A DNA stretch of 64,000 nucleotides. Origin: Thermincola ferriacetica. Lineage in GTDB: Bacteria > Bacillota > Thermincolia > Thermincolales > Thermincolaceae. This document shows positions 36,542-45,969 of the stretch, in pieces. The position numbers were made by a program, and so were the translations under genes. The stretch is from contig NZ_LGTE01000015.1 of assembly GCF_001263415.1 (NCBI RefSeq), positions 21,662 through 85,661 on the forward strand, read 5' to 3'. Each line of letters begins with the position of its first letter. Position 1 is the stretch's first letter. The notes under the pieces were generated by a model. The model was not told the origin of the DNA, made no database searches, and was given only the letters and a program-made list of their open reading frames with translations.

Positions 36542-37294
36542 ATGAATGAGGAACTGCTAACAGTAGACGAAGTAGCAGACATTTTAAGAACAACCCCCAA
36601 TACAATCTATAGATGGTTGCGAGCCGGAAAACTGCCCGGTGTTAAAATCGGGAAAGAATGGCGCATAAGACGAGAGACCCTGGAACTCAAGCTTAGCGAG
36701 ACCAATACCGTCATTATCAAAGACCAGAGTTTGCTGGATAACATTCATCCTCAACATGATCATGTGATGGCAGTTACCCGCAACACAAATAATCTGTATA
36801 ATCTTGAGGCAGAGTTTTTTAAAAAGGGGTTGTCGAGAGGATCTAGATTGTTTAAGGGATGCTGGTGGCAGCATCCTGATGACGTTAGACAGGAACTATC
36901 CTTAAGAGGATTGCCTATTGAAGAGCTTGAAGGAAAAAATTCTCTTACTATTGTCGACTTAACCCACCAGTACAATCGTTCGGGAAAAAACGGACCGATT
37001 CAAATATGGTCAGATGAGGCAAGAAAAACTCTTGAATTGGGCTACAAAACCATGTGGGGTTCAGGTTCTCCTCACCTGTTGTCATGCGGGGGACACTTTC
37101 CAAACTTGGTTGACTTTGAAAGTTCATTGGAGGATGTCATTAGAAAACTTCCGGTTGTAGGAATCTGTCCTTATATTTTTGAAACTATAAAAGACGATTG
37201 TTTTAGCCAATTGATTAATTTGATGAACCATCATAGAAGTGTTATTTTTTACAATGACGGACTCGCAACTTATTTAAAAAATGAACCCGCTTAA
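36542..37294 (+). CDS. DcmR-like regulator: excisionase/MerR-type HTH plus MEDS sensory domain
   Basis: A 250-residue protein. Residues 1-55 form an excisionase/MerR-type helix-turn-helix (LTVDEVADILRTTPNTIYRWLRAGKLPG). Residues about 75-245 resemble the MEDS domain, with VVGICPYIFE and the NLMNHHRSVIF ending typical of it. MEDS was named for methanogen/methylotroph DcmR sensory domains; DcmR represses the dichloromethane dehalogenase gene in methylotrophs. Divergent from the HPP-cmu-like operon, with phased repeats between. ATG at 36542 follows AGGAGAAGG. Inference: it senses a C1 substrate or product and controls the cluster. Confidence 0.78.
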   Translation: MNEELLTVDEVADILRTTPNTIYRWLRAGKLPGVKIGKEWRIRRETLELKLSETNTVIIKDQSLLDNIHPQHDHVMAVTRNTNNLYNLEAEFFKKGLSRGSRLFKGCWWQHPDDVRQELSLRGLPIEELEGKNSLTIVDLTHQYNRSGKNGPIQIWSDEARKTLELGYKTMWGSGSPHLLSCGGHFPNLVDFESSLEDVIRKLPVVGICPYIFETIKDDCFSQLINLMNHHRSVIFYNDGLATYLKNEPA

Positions 37295-37320
37295 AAAACT
37301 TTAATGTCTTTCCATAAATA

Positions 37321-37359
37321 AAGGCAGAAACATCAATATAATGTTTCTGCCCTTATTTT
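37321..37359 (+). terminator. rho-independent terminator of the regulator gene
   Basis: GGCAGAAACAT (37323-37333) pairs perfectly with ATGTTTCTGCC (37341-37351), followed by CTTATTTTT. Confidence 0.85.
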
Positions 37360-37484
37360 TAGAGGTATTCTTTAAGCAAAATCTCCTTGTAGTGTTCTCA
37401 ATTACTTCCGGTTTTTGTCACAATTCTGCCATATATGAAATATATAATTAGCTTACGAAAACATTACAAGGAGGTTACGTCAAT

Positions 37485-38603
37485 ATGACAAACAAAGGAT
37501 TGCGGTATCTGCGCTGGGGACTGCTGGCAGCCATACTGGTATATATTACGGTTGCTGCTTTCCTCCACCAGCAGAGTGGACCGGAAAAGGCTGCTTCCAT
37601 CCATGCCCTGTGTTCTTATGGCGGTCTTGAAACCCTCTACAGCCTTATGTTTTCAGGCAGTTTTGTCAAGAAAATATTTTCGGGCACCATGGTGCTGCTG
37701 GTATTGAGCTTAATCATCACTCTTCTTTTCCGCAGGAGCTTCTGCGGTTTGCTCTGCCCTTTTGGCGCCTTACAGGAGTTTTTTGCTAAGTTGGGGCAGA
37801 AAGTACTGGGGAAAAGATACACTATGCCCGACAGAATTGATATACCACTGCGGTATCTGAAATACCTTGTCCTGCTCATTACGCTCCTGGGCGCATGGAT
37901 TACCGGTACGCTTTGGATGTCACCCTATGACCCCTATGCCGCATACGCGCACCTTTCGGCAGGTTTTACCGAGTTAGCTGAAGAATATTTTATCGGTCTT
38001 ATATTGCTGGTTGTAACTGTGATAGGTTCCTTTGTTTATGATAGATTCTTCTGCAAATACCTTTGTCCTGCCGGAGCCTTCTACGGAATATTGGGGAAAT
38101 TAAGCCCCAATAAAGTGGAAAGGAACGAAGCCAAATGTATTCACTGCCGATTGTGCAGCAAGAGCTGTCCCGTGAATATTGATGTGGAAAAGGAAACCAC
38201 TGTTACCACCGCTGAATGCATCAACTGCCAGGAATGCGTCAATGTGTGCCCCCAAAATGGCGCCATCGCTATAAAGCAGGGCAAAAAGGAAATACCCGCC
38301 CTTGCAGTCATTGGTCTGGTAATGGGAATTTTCTTCGGAGGTATCCTGGTCGCACAGGCAACTGGCTTCTACAAGACTTTACCTGCTCCTGTAGCAGAAG
38401 GGTCAATTGTCAACGTGGAGGAAATCCGGGGGTCTATGACCCTTGCTGATGTGGCCAAAGGGACGGGCCTGAGTCAAGATGTTTTATACAAGAAGCTGGG
38501 GATTCCGGAAAATGTTCCACCCGAAACCCGGTTGAAGGATGTATCTCAGTATGTTGAAGGTTTTTCCCCGGAAACAGCAAGGGAGTTACTGAACAGCAAA
38601 TGA
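37485..38603 (+). CDS. NapH-type membrane polyferredoxin
   Basis: A 372-residue membrane protein with about five helices. Two CXXXCP segments (SFCGLLCPFGAL and FCKYLCPAGAF) are typical of NapH/YccM. Two cytoplasmic 4Fe-4S motifs follow (CIHCRLCSKSCP and CINCQECVNVCP). A further helix and a small C-terminal domain (about 310-372, LADVAKGTGLSQDVLYKKLG) resemble a helix-hairpin add-on. It likely shuttles electrons to or from the quinone pool. ATG at 37485 follows AAGGAGG. Single gene, convergent to the sensor-polyferredoxin fusion. Confidence 0.85.
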   Translation: MTNKGLRYLRWGLLAAILVYITVAAFLHQQSGPEKAASIHALCSYGGLETLYSLMFSGSFVKKIFSGTMVLLVLSLIITLLFRRSFCGLLCPFGALQEFFAKLGQKVLGKRYTMPDRIDIPLRYLKYLVLLITLLGAWITGTLWMSPYDPYAAYAHLSAGFTELAEEYFIGLILLVVTVIGSFVYDRFFCKYLCPAGAFYGILGKLSPNKVERNEAKCIHCRLCSKSCPVNIDVEKETTVTTAECINCQECVNVCPQNGAIAIKQGKKEIPALAVIGLVMGIFFGGILVAQATGFYKTLPAPVAEGSIVNVEEIRGSMTLADVAKGTGLSQDVLYKKLGIPENVPPETRLKDVSQYVEGFSPETARELLNSK

Positions 38604-38688
38604 TGCAAAGTACTGCAATGGGCCGGTAGCCCCATGAAGGGAACTTCTGTGGCCCCGCTTAACTGTACACTGTTAGCCATGGAACATC

Positions 38689-41091
38689 TCAAGTCTCCTT
38701 GCTGGTGCGTACCAATACCATGGTAATTGTAAATCCGGTTAAAGTTATTCCGATAGCGGCGGAAATAAACCGAAGCAGGGTCAAAGCCGGAACTGTAAAC
38801 ATGTGGCCATAGCTCCCGGGCGGCTCCAGGATTACACCAAGATTGACGGCCGTGATACCTGGGAGGTAGGAAAGTTGATAAATAATATGGCCGGCCAATA
38901 CCATAGGAACCAGTGCAAAAACCAGTTTGATGCGGCGGGAAGCCGTTTTATTGCGGAATGGACGGGCTATCAACCGGATTGCAACGGCTGATATCAGTGC
39001 AGTCAGCCAGTATGATAAAGTAAACGCTACCTGCCACGTTGAAAAAGGCAAAAACTTTTGTAACTGTTGAAAATAAAGCATAGGTACCAGGATGGCCAGG
39101 GCTGTTCCGATGAAAATTACATAACCCTGATTAATCCTGGTCAGGTGCCATACTTCCTTGCCGGGAAAACGCAAATTGAGTTTGGCTGAACCGTTGGGGC
39201 AGTTGTGGATGCAGCGTAAGCACAGTTTACAGTCCAGGTTATTATCGATAAAAGGCGCATACCGAAGTACCGGACAGCCTGGTGAGTTATCTTTACCACG
39301 GTAACATTCATAAGTGGAACATTTGCTTAAACATATATTTGGATCGGCTCTGACTTCAAGCATAGCGCCTATTGATGCCATACCGACAAATCCGCCGAGC
39401 GGGCACAGGTGACGGCACCATGTGTGCCGGACAAAAATGATGCCGATGATACCGGCGAGCGCCATAATGCAAATAAACAGCAGTCCTGTATAAACGGGGC
39501 TAGAGCGAATGTTGGCCACTGTTTCTACCCAAACTATTAGTAGGAACAAAAAAGTTACCAGCGCGTAATCATACTTTTTCAGAAAATTGGGGATAGTGCG
39601 GTTGAAATGAACGTATTTTTGAACCAGTTCAAAAAGGCCGGAGAAGGGGCAAATACAACACCATATCCGGCCGAATAATGGCGAGAATATGGCCAAAGCC
39701 GGCCACCACAGTCCCCAGATGATACTGGACAGAATTCCGGTCAACTTTGTTTTGGGACCCCAAATTAAACAGAAGGTGATAAAGCTGAAAAATAGGAAGG
39801 AAACTTTTTGAATTTGTACCGGAAATTTTTTATTTATTATGAGTTTTTTAACCCATGCCCATGTAAGAAGGTCAATACTTTCATCCAGCTTTTTGGGGGT
39901 TTGGCCAAAGAAAAGGTGTTCAAGGCCGATAATTTCGTCATCCGCCAAAAGGAAGGCTCTTTCTATGACCTGAATCAGTTCTGTAACGTTCCCCTGACGG
40001 AAGTCATGGGAAAGGAGAAGCTTGTTGGCCTGTGGGTCCAATACGGGTGTTTTCCGGTTGTTTTGTTGCGCCAGTTTATTTAGAATACCCTGGGCAATAA
40101 CGGGGATATCCCGTTTTCGCTCCCGCAAAGGAGTAATCTCATATCTGAGATCAAAACATTTTGTTAACGGTGTGGCCAAATCTGTCGGTATCTGGTCAGA
40201 GCCTACATTGATGCTGCCAATAATACGGCAGGCTGTTTCCGTGCGGCGGATGGCCCTGGCTAACTGCACCTGATTCCTGGCGGAAATCATGTTTATGTCT
40301 CTGATAAACAAGGTACCGCCTTTGACAATATCTAACAGGCTGTCTATGGTGATTTTAGGGCATTGGTTACCTTCTTTTGCCTTATGGTAAAGTATTTCCC
40401 CCCAATACCGGTCAAAATGAACCCCGTCAATAACGATAAAAGGAGCTGATTCACCAAACTGTTGTTTATGTAAATACCAGGCGAACATCTGTCGGCCTGT
40501 TCCCCGTTCGCCTAAAACCAACAAATTACCACCGTTCCTGGAAAATTCAGCCAGTTTACTTTCGACTTCTCTGGTAGTCTTTCTGCTTCCCCATAAGCCG
40601 TAAAATTTATATTGTAATTGATTTGCCAGGAGACCGGCGCGTAAAAGTTCCTTGTAGCGGGTCTCCCACATGCTCATATTGGCCTGCATCAGGTGATGAG
40701 AAAGTTTTTCCAGGAACTTTTCATAAAGTTTTGGCCAGCGTGTTAGCATACGGGCAAAGTTATCCCGATTCATTACCAGGACTTTGCAGTTTTCTGTGCA
40801 CCGTATGGTAACGGGAGGAGGATTTCCGGTAAAAAGGGATATCTCGCCGAAAATGTCGCCAGGGCCGAAAGAATTAACTTTCAATGGATCCTGCTGATTA
40901 TTAATCAACACCTCTGCCTTGCCCTCGGCGAGGACATAAAATTTAAAGTTTTTCTCGCCCTGGGGTACGATATCCGAGTACTTGTCAAATTTTGCCCATT
41001 CAAAGTCCCTGGCAAGCTCTGCCAAATCCTGTGGACTTAAATGTGCAAATAATTCTACTTTTGATAAAAAGTAAACTTTGCCTGCAGTCAT
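38689..41091 (-). CDS. fusion: cyclic-nucleotide-type sensor, AAA+ (sigma-54 activator-like) and membrane polyferredoxin
   Basis: An 800-residue protein. Residues about 10-130 are a CRP-like cNMP-binding domain (GDIFGEISLFTG). About 165-400 form an NtrC-type AAA+ domain: Walker A is GERGTGRQ, but the GAFTGA loop is absent and Walker B reads GGTLFIRDI instead of GGTLFLDEI. There is no DNA-binding helix-turn-helix. About 425-800 is a NapH/NosR-like polyferredoxin with CCICPF, WCRHLCPLGG and CKLCLRCIHNCP. ATG at 41091 follows GGAGG. Inference: a redox-linked membrane protein with a regulatory cytoplasmic head, not a working transcription activator. Confidence 0.85.
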   Translation of the reverse strand: MTAGKVYFLSKVELFAHLSPQDLAELARDFEWAKFDKYSDIVPQGEKNFKFYVLAEGKAEVLINNQQDPLKVNSFGPGDIFGEISLFTGNPPPVTIRCTENCKVLVMNRDNFARMLTRWPKLYEKFLEKLSHHLMQANMSMWETRYKELLRAGLLANQLQYKFYGLWGSRKTTREVESKLAEFSRNGGNLLVLGERGTGRQMFAWYLHKQQFGESAPFIVIDGVHFDRYWGEILYHKAKEGNQCPKITIDSLLDIVKGGTLFIRDINMISARNQVQLARAIRRTETACRIIGSINVGSDQIPTDLATPLTKCFDLRYEITPLRERKRDIPVIAQGILNKLAQQNNRKTPVLDPQANKLLLSHDFRQGNVTELIQVIERAFLLADDEIIGLEHLFFGQTPKKLDESIDLLTWAWVKKLIINKKFPVQIQKVSFLFFSFITFCLIWGPKTKLTGILSSIIWGLWWPALAIFSPLFGRIWCCICPFSGLFELVQKYVHFNRTIPNFLKKYDYALVTFLFLLIVWVETVANIRSSPVYTGLLFICIMALAGIIGIIFVRHTWCRHLCPLGGFVGMASIGAMLEVRADPNICLSKCSTYECYRGKDNSPGCPVLRYAPFIDNNLDCKLCLRCIHNCPNGSAKLNLRFPGKEVWHLTRINQGYVIFIGTALAILVPMLYFQQLQKFLPFSTWQVAFTLSYWLTALISAVAIRLIARPFRNKTASRRIKLVFALVPMVLAGHIIYQLSYLPGITAVNLGVILEPPGSYGHMFTVPALTLLRFISAAIGITLTGFTITMVLVRTSKET

Positions 41092-41222
41092 ACTACCTCC
41101 GGTTAAGTGCCGAGCTTTCTAGGACAAAATATTATTTTTCAATACTATCAGACAAGATTTGGGCACAGCAACCGGTATTGGCCCAAAGGGTGATTTTCGG
41201 CCTTCAGTTGCTAAATAACAGC

Positions 41223-41966
41223 TTAACCGGTGTCTCCGGGGTGTTCCCGCAGGGAGGTAATTTCTTCTTCCGTCAATTCGCGGTACTCCCCCGGTTTTAG
41301 AGTATTATCCAGCGTCAGGGGGCCCATGGCAATCCGCTTCAGATAGGTTACTGTTTTGCCAACTGCCTGAAACATACGCTTAACCTGGTGATATTTTCCT
41401 TCGTAGATAGTCAGTTCAACCTCCGATTCCGGTCCGAACCGGAGAATTTTCAGGCAGCCGGGTAAAGTGCGGTAGCCATCGTCTAAAACTACCCCCTGAC
41501 GAAACATTTCCACGTCCTCTTGTGTAACCATTCCGCTAACTATGGCATAATAGGTTTTCGGCACATGTTTTTTCGGTGACAGGAGCCGGTGGGCCAGGTG
41601 ACCGTCATTGGTAAGTAAAAGCAAGCCCTCTGTATCTTTGTCCAACCGCCCTACGGGGAATGGATGAAAGGATTGGTAATTGGGTGACAGCAGGTCAACC
41701 ACCACTTGACCAGACTCGTCCCCAGTGGCGGACAGGACACCCTGCGGTTTGTTTAACATTAAATAGACAAACTGCCGGTATTCTACGGGTTTGCCATTTA
41801 CCACAATGCGGTCCTGACCGGGCCGGACATGTAATCCCGGGTCCTGGGCCAATTCCCCGTTGACCTCTACTTTTCTCTCTTTAATCAACTTTTTAGCTTC
41901 TTTGCGTGTGCCCAATCCCATATGGGCCAACACTTTGTCCAGGCGCTGCCGTTCTTTTTCCGCCAT
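41223..41966 (-). CDS. RluB/RsuA-family rRNA pseudouridine synthase
   Basis: A 247-residue protein with an N-terminal S4 RNA-binding domain (about 5-60, RLDKVLAHMGLGTRKEAKKL) and an RsuA-type catalytic domain whose active-site Asp is in PVGRLDKDTEGLLLLTNDG. It isomerises a uridine in large or small subunit rRNA. ATG at 41966 lies 9 bp after a purine-rich site. It follows the RsmF-like gene by 10 bp, so the two rRNA modification genes are probably one transcript. Confidence 0.9.
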   Translation of the reverse strand: MAEKERQRLDKVLAHMGLGTRKEAKKLIKERKVEVNGELAQDPGLHVRPGQDRIVVNGKPVEYRQFVYLMLNKPQGVLSATGDESGQVVVDLLSPNYQSFHPFPVGRLDKDTEGLLLLTNDGHLAHRLLSPKKHVPKTYYAIVSGMVTQEDVEMFRQGVVLDDGYRTLPGCLKILRFGPESEVELTIYEGKYHQVKRMFQAVGKTVTYLKRIAMGPLTLDNTLKPGEYRELTEEEITSLREHPGDTG

Positions 41967-41976
41967 TGATTTCACC

Positions 41977-43371
41977 TTACCTTTCTTCTCCGTCTATGCG
42001 ACGCCAGCCGGGGGGAAACTCATTTTTTAACCAATTTCCTGCTCCCTTTGCCCACCCCAGTACAAAACCGTCCAGAGATACCAAATGCCAGCCCTTGGCC
42101 CATACTTTTCCCTCACGTTGGATGGTCTCCCCGCGCAAATAGCGAAGGGCTACAGAGTTGTCATCGGCGTTGTGAGATGATAAATCCAACCGCTGGATTG
42201 CCGAATGGACTGCCTCCGGGGGCAGGCCCAGGGCAAAGGCCGGGCTGGGGCGAAATCGCCCTTTTTGGATTGTGCCCAGAAGCCAACCGGAGCGAAGCAC
42301 CTTCAAGCCGCGCAAAGGCGGCAAGCATAAGCTTTCCCAAAGAATATGGCCGGCCCGTTCTATCACCATGCCACCCTCAGGCAGCCATGCCTGCCAACCT
42401 TCGGCAGCCTGCCAAACCTGCAGTGAGAATTCTGCCAGGGCTTGCTTTGCCTCCGGCGTAAGGCCATTTTTTTCCTGCTGTCGCCAGAGACCGTTTTTGT
42501 CCATTAAACATTCCTTTTTTTCTGCCTGTAAAGACAGGTTTTTTATTTTTGCGGCAAAATGTCCCTCGCCTCTAACTTCATGAGGCCACAGTCGGCGCAT
42601 TTCCAACAGTTCAAAATCAGGAAAAGCGCCCAGGAACCGGAGTACCTGCTGTTCGTTTTCCTCCCGGGAAAAGGTGCAGGTGGAGTAAACCACTTCGCCG
42701 CCTGGTCGGAGCATTTGAGGAATATGCTCTAAAATGGCGGCCTGCCACTTGGCATATTTGGCCACCTCTGCTTCACTCCAGTTTTTGGCCATTTCCGGTT
42801 CTTTGCGGAACATACCCTCGCCGGAGCACGGAGCATCTACCAAAATTTTATCAAAAAAATCTGCGAAGATATGGGCCAGCCGCTGGGGAGTCTCACTCAA
42901 AACAACAGCATTTGTCACGCCATACCGTTCTATGTTTTTTAACAATACCTTGGCTCGTTGGGGATGGGGGTCATTGACTACAAGAAGCCCCGCCTTTCCT
43001 AAATGGGCCGCAAGTTGCAGAGATTTCCCGCCTGGCGCTGCGCATAAGTCCAGCACCCGCTCACCCGGTTGAACCTGTAACAGTTCGGCCGGGAGCATGG
43101 CGCTTGGTTCCTGGATGTAGTAAAGACCTGCGTAATAGTGGGGCAGTTTTGCCGGTCTAACTTCTTCCTCGTTGTAATAGAAACCGTCCCTGCACCAGGA
43201 GACCCGTTCCTGTAAAAAAGGAAGCAGTTCCTGTAGAGCTTCCGGTGAAATCTTTAGGGTGTTGGCGCGCAACCCGGCTGTGCGGGGTTCGGTGTAGCTT
43301 TGCAAAAAGCGCGCAACATTGCTGCCCAGTTGCTGTTCCATTTTGGTTAAAAATGCAGGAGGTAATCTCAT
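41977..43371 (-). CDS. RsmF/YebU-like rRNA m5C methyltransferase, first paralogue
   Basis: A 464-residue NOL1/NOP2/Sun-family enzyme: N-terminal RNA-binding part, SAM site VLDLCAAPGGKS, catalytic cysteines in VDAPCSGEGMFRK and YSTCTFSREENEQQ, and a C-terminal PUA-like domain (from about 350). It makes 5-methylcytosine in rRNA. ATG at 43371 follows AAAGGAG. A second full-length paralogue lies at 50223-51623 with about the same length. Upstream of the pseudouridine synthase. Confidence 0.9.
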   Translation of the reverse strand: MRLPPAFLTKMEQQLGSNVARFLQSYTEPRTAGLRANTLKISPEALQELLPFLQERVSWCRDGFYYNEEEVRPAKLPHYYAGLYYIQEPSAMLPAELLQVQPGERVLDLCAAPGGKSLQLAAHLGKAGLLVVNDPHPQRAKVLLKNIERYGVTNAVVLSETPQRLAHIFADFFDKILVDAPCSGEGMFRKEPEMAKNWSEAEVAKYAKWQAAILEHIPQMLRPGGEVVYSTCTFSREENEQQVLRFLGAFPDFELLEMRRLWPHEVRGEGHFAAKIKNLSLQAEKKECLMDKNGLWRQQEKNGLTPEAKQALAEFSLQVWQAAEGWQAWLPEGGMVIERAGHILWESLCLPPLRGLKVLRSGWLLGTIQKGRFRPSPAFALGLPPEAVHSAIQRLDLSSHNADDNSVALRYLRGETIQREGKVWAKGWHLVSLDGFVLGWAKGAGNWLKNEFPPGWRRIDGEER

Positions 43372-43545
43372 ATCCTGACTCCTTTTCCAATCTTTACCCC
43401 GTTATAATATGCTTTTTCCTAACATAGGATGCAGTGGATAAAATTATACAACAAGTTGGAAAGATAGTCCAGCAGCGGTAAAATGCATCAAAAAGTTGCC
43501 AAACTACAGAACCCAGCCTTTTACATTAAGGAGGGTTTAGGCCCG

Positions 43546-45000
43546 GTGAAATTAATTGTGTTCATATTTAAACCGCGTTGGCTGATAGGGTTGTTCCTGG
43601 TTCTGGTAATGGGCTTAGGGATAATTTCTCCTGCCGGGTCGGTAAAACCGGTGGGGGCTACCCGGGGGCCGAACAATACAATTTGGGGACGGTTTGGCTG
43701 TGCAAGGGAACAGCAGCGCCACAAATTGAATTATAAAAAGATAATTATTTTTTCCGACCCCCATTATTATACCCCGGAACTTGGTACTACAGGCGCTGCT
43801 TTCGAAGAGTACCTGGCCGGGGACCGGAAACTGTTGGCGGAAAGTAATGCCATTTTGCGAAAAACAATTAATCAGATTAAAGCCAGTGACGCCGGTATCG
43901 TGCTTATTTCGGGGGACCTGACCAAAGACGGGGAACTTGTTAATCACCTGAAGGTTGCATCATATTTAAAAGAACTGGAAGACAGCGGCAGGAAAGTTTA
44001 TGTCATTAATGGCAACCATGATATTAACAACCCCCATGCCTTTAAATTTGAAGGCGCGCAGGTAATCCCGGTTGAAAATGTTTCGCCTGAGCAGTTTAAA
44101 GAGATTTACAAAGATTTTGGCTATGCAGAGGCTCTTGCCGTTGATACCAATTCGTTGAGTTATGTGGTGGAGCCTGTTCAAGGGTTAAGGCTTATCGTCA
44201 TGGATTCGGCGATATATGACCGTAACCACACTGTTGGGCGGCCCAAAACGGAAGGCGCTTTTTCTGGGGCTACACTGAATTGGATTATCGGGCAGATAAA
44301 AAAAGCCAAGGCGCAGGGGAAAATTGTTTTGGGCATGATGCATCATGGTTTAATGGACCACTTTAGTGTGCAGCGCCGGTTTTTTGCTCAATATGTGATT
44401 AAGGATGCCGACAGAATAGCTGTAGATTTGGCTGATGCCGGTATGGCGGCAGTCTTTACCGGGCATTTTCATGCCCAGGATATTACTGCCAAGCAGATTG
44501 GCAATAAATATATCTATGACGTTGAAACGGGTTCTCTGGTGACTTATCCTAACCCGTACCGGACCATCGAATGGACGCCCGATAATAAATTAAGAATAAA
44601 GACATCGAGAATTGAAGAAATTGACTACGATACAGGAAGTCTGAAATTCCCGGTTTATGCCAAAAAATATTTGACAGACGGTTTGCGTGATTTGGCGCCG
44701 CACTTTTTAGCCCGTATTATTATGGGCCAGGGTTTGACTGAAGAAGAAGCGGTGGAGCAGGCTGCTCTTATCGTGAGGCAGAAAGTTTCTCCATTCATGA
44801 CCCTCGGCGACCTGCTGGCCACGATTATGGTAGCGCACTACCAGGGGGACGAGGTTCTTGACGAAGAGTTGTTGCCGGTAATTCAAAGGCTGGTAGCATC
44901 GGAAAGCCCTCTTTTAGGCATGCTTGGCGAGGCCCTTCTTTCACTGGGAACAGATTTGGAACCGGCCGACAATGACATAATTATTCCCCTTCAACCGTAA
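43546..45000 (+). CDS. exported metallophosphoesterase
   Basis: A 484-residue calcineurin-like phosphoesterase with an N-terminal hydrophobic signal (about 10-30). All metal-binding motifs are visible: SDPHYY (D-x-H), ISGDLTKDGE, NGNHDINNP, MMHHGLMDH and FTGHFHAQD. The C-terminal 150 residues are helical and unassigned. GTG at 43546 lies 10 bp after AAGGAGGG; an ATG 21 codons earlier has no site. Substrate unknown; probably a phosphodiester at the cell surface. A short terminator follows. Confidence 0.87.
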   Translation: MKLIVFIFKPRWLIGLFLVLVMGLGIISPAGSVKPVGATRGPNNTIWGRFGCAREQQRHKLNYKKIIIFSDPHYYTPELGTTGAAFEEYLAGDRKLLAESNAILRKTINQIKASDAGIVLISGDLTKDGELVNHLKVASYLKELEDSGRKVYVINGNHDINNPHAFKFEGAQVIPVENVSPEQFKEIYKDFGYAEALAVDTNSLSYVVEPVQGLRLIVMDSAIYDRNHTVGRPKTEGAFSGATLNWIIGQIKKAKAQGKIVLGMMHHGLMDHFSVQRRFFAQYVIKDADRIAVDLADAGMAAVFTGHFHAQDITAKQIGNKYIYDVETGSLVTYPNPYRTIEWTPDNKLRIKTSRIEEIDYDTGSLKFPVYAKKYLTDGLRDLAPHFLARIIMGQGLTEEEAVEQAALIVRQKVSPFMTLGDLLATIMVAHYQGDEVLDEELLPVIQRLVASESPLLGMLGEALLSLGTDLEPADNDIIIPLQP

Positions 45001-45316
45001 AACCTGTATAACCGGCAGGTCTTTTTTAGTGAGTAAGAAAGTATAGCCCAAGGGCATGCCGGAAAAATTTTCTTTCGCTGCGTGGTGCACCAAGAGATAC
45101 CGGCTATGATTTAGCGAAAGAAATATGGTGAAAACAAAGCGGAAAGGTGATTGAAGTTGTCAAAAATTAGTGATAAAATGCTGTTAGCGGGTGCTAACAT
45201 TTTTTGTATTGGTATAATCCGACCATATTAAGGTTGCCGTCATGTAACAATGTCTTTAACAATATGTATATAATGAGATATACACTGGACAAAGGTATTA
45301 CTGTGGAGGAAAATAT
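45001..45316. other. structured leader region before a TetR gene
   Basis: Contains three elements. A short hairpin with TTTTTT (about 45002-45028) likely ends the phosphoesterase gene. An 11-bp perfect inverted repeat TTTCTTTCGCT (45069-45079) / AGCGAAAGAAA (45113-45123) spans a 33-base loop holding GGTGCACC. A perfect hairpin TGTTAGC-GGGT-GCTAACA (45182-45199) with six Ts resembles an attenuator. No gene of normal length is seen. Confidence 0.6.
45157..45231 (+). CDS. possible 24-residue small protein
   Basis: TTG at 45157 lies after AAAGGTGATTG. The frame (MSKISDKMLLAGANIF..., ending IIRPY) spans the terminator-like hairpin at 45182-45205, as leader peptides that control attenuation do. 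It could equally be chance; no family is recognised. Confidence 0.25.
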   Translation: MSKISDKMLLAGANIFCIGIIRPY

Positions 45317-45892
45317 ATGAGCAGCTTAACTGCAGATAAAATACTAAACGCGTCAATAATTCTTTTTTCCCAAAAGGGATACGATTCCGTTACGACCAAA
45401 GAAATTGCCAGAGAAGCGGGCGTCAGTGAAATGACAGTTTTCCGCCATTTTTTGAACAAAAGGAACCTCTTCGAAAAAGCCTTTGAAACTTTCATATTTT
45501 CCCCCCAATTCAAGTCTTTCTTCGAGAACAATCTGGAATGGGATTTGGAAAAGGATTTACTTAAAATAAGCTACTGTTACCAGGATACCCTGTTGAAGAA
45601 CCGGCAGATAATTTTGATGGAGTTTAAAAACGATGATTTAACTTCTACCTTTGATGCGCCTTTATTGAAGTTTTCCGGCGAATTGAAAAAATTACTTATA
45701 GAGTATCTGGCTAAGATGCAGGAAAAGGGAGTTATCAAAGAAAATCCTGAGATTCTGGCTGTTAACTTTTTGGCTGCTAACTTTGGTCTTTTTATGACTT
45801 TTTTGGTCAATGGCGATTTAACCGGAAATATTGGTTTAGAGACCTGCGTTGCCAGTTATGTCAGCGCCTTTGCCAAAGGGATTACCGTTTAA
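45317..45892 (+). CDS. TetR family transcription regulator
   Basis: A 191-residue regulator with N-terminal helix-turn-helix ([32 protein letters not shown]) and a helical ligand domain of no clear subfamily. ATG at 45317 follows GTGGAGG. It is 77 bp upstream of, and in line with, the 1415-residue activator-like gene, which it may control. Confidence 0.9.
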   Translation: MSSLTADKILNASIILFSQKGYDSVTTKEIAREAGVSEMTVFRHFLNKRNLFEKAFETFIFSPQFKSFFENNLEWDLEKDLLKISYCYQDTLLKNRQIILMEFKNDDLTSTFDAPLLKFSGELKKLLIEYLAKMQEKGVIKENPEILAVNFLAANFGLFMTFLVNGDLTGNIGLETCVASYVSAFAKGITV

Positions 45893-45969
45893 CTTTTCCG
45901 GACGGTTTAATATACGGTTGTTTCAGATTAAGTGGGATAGATACTTTTGACGCACAATGGAGGACAAAA

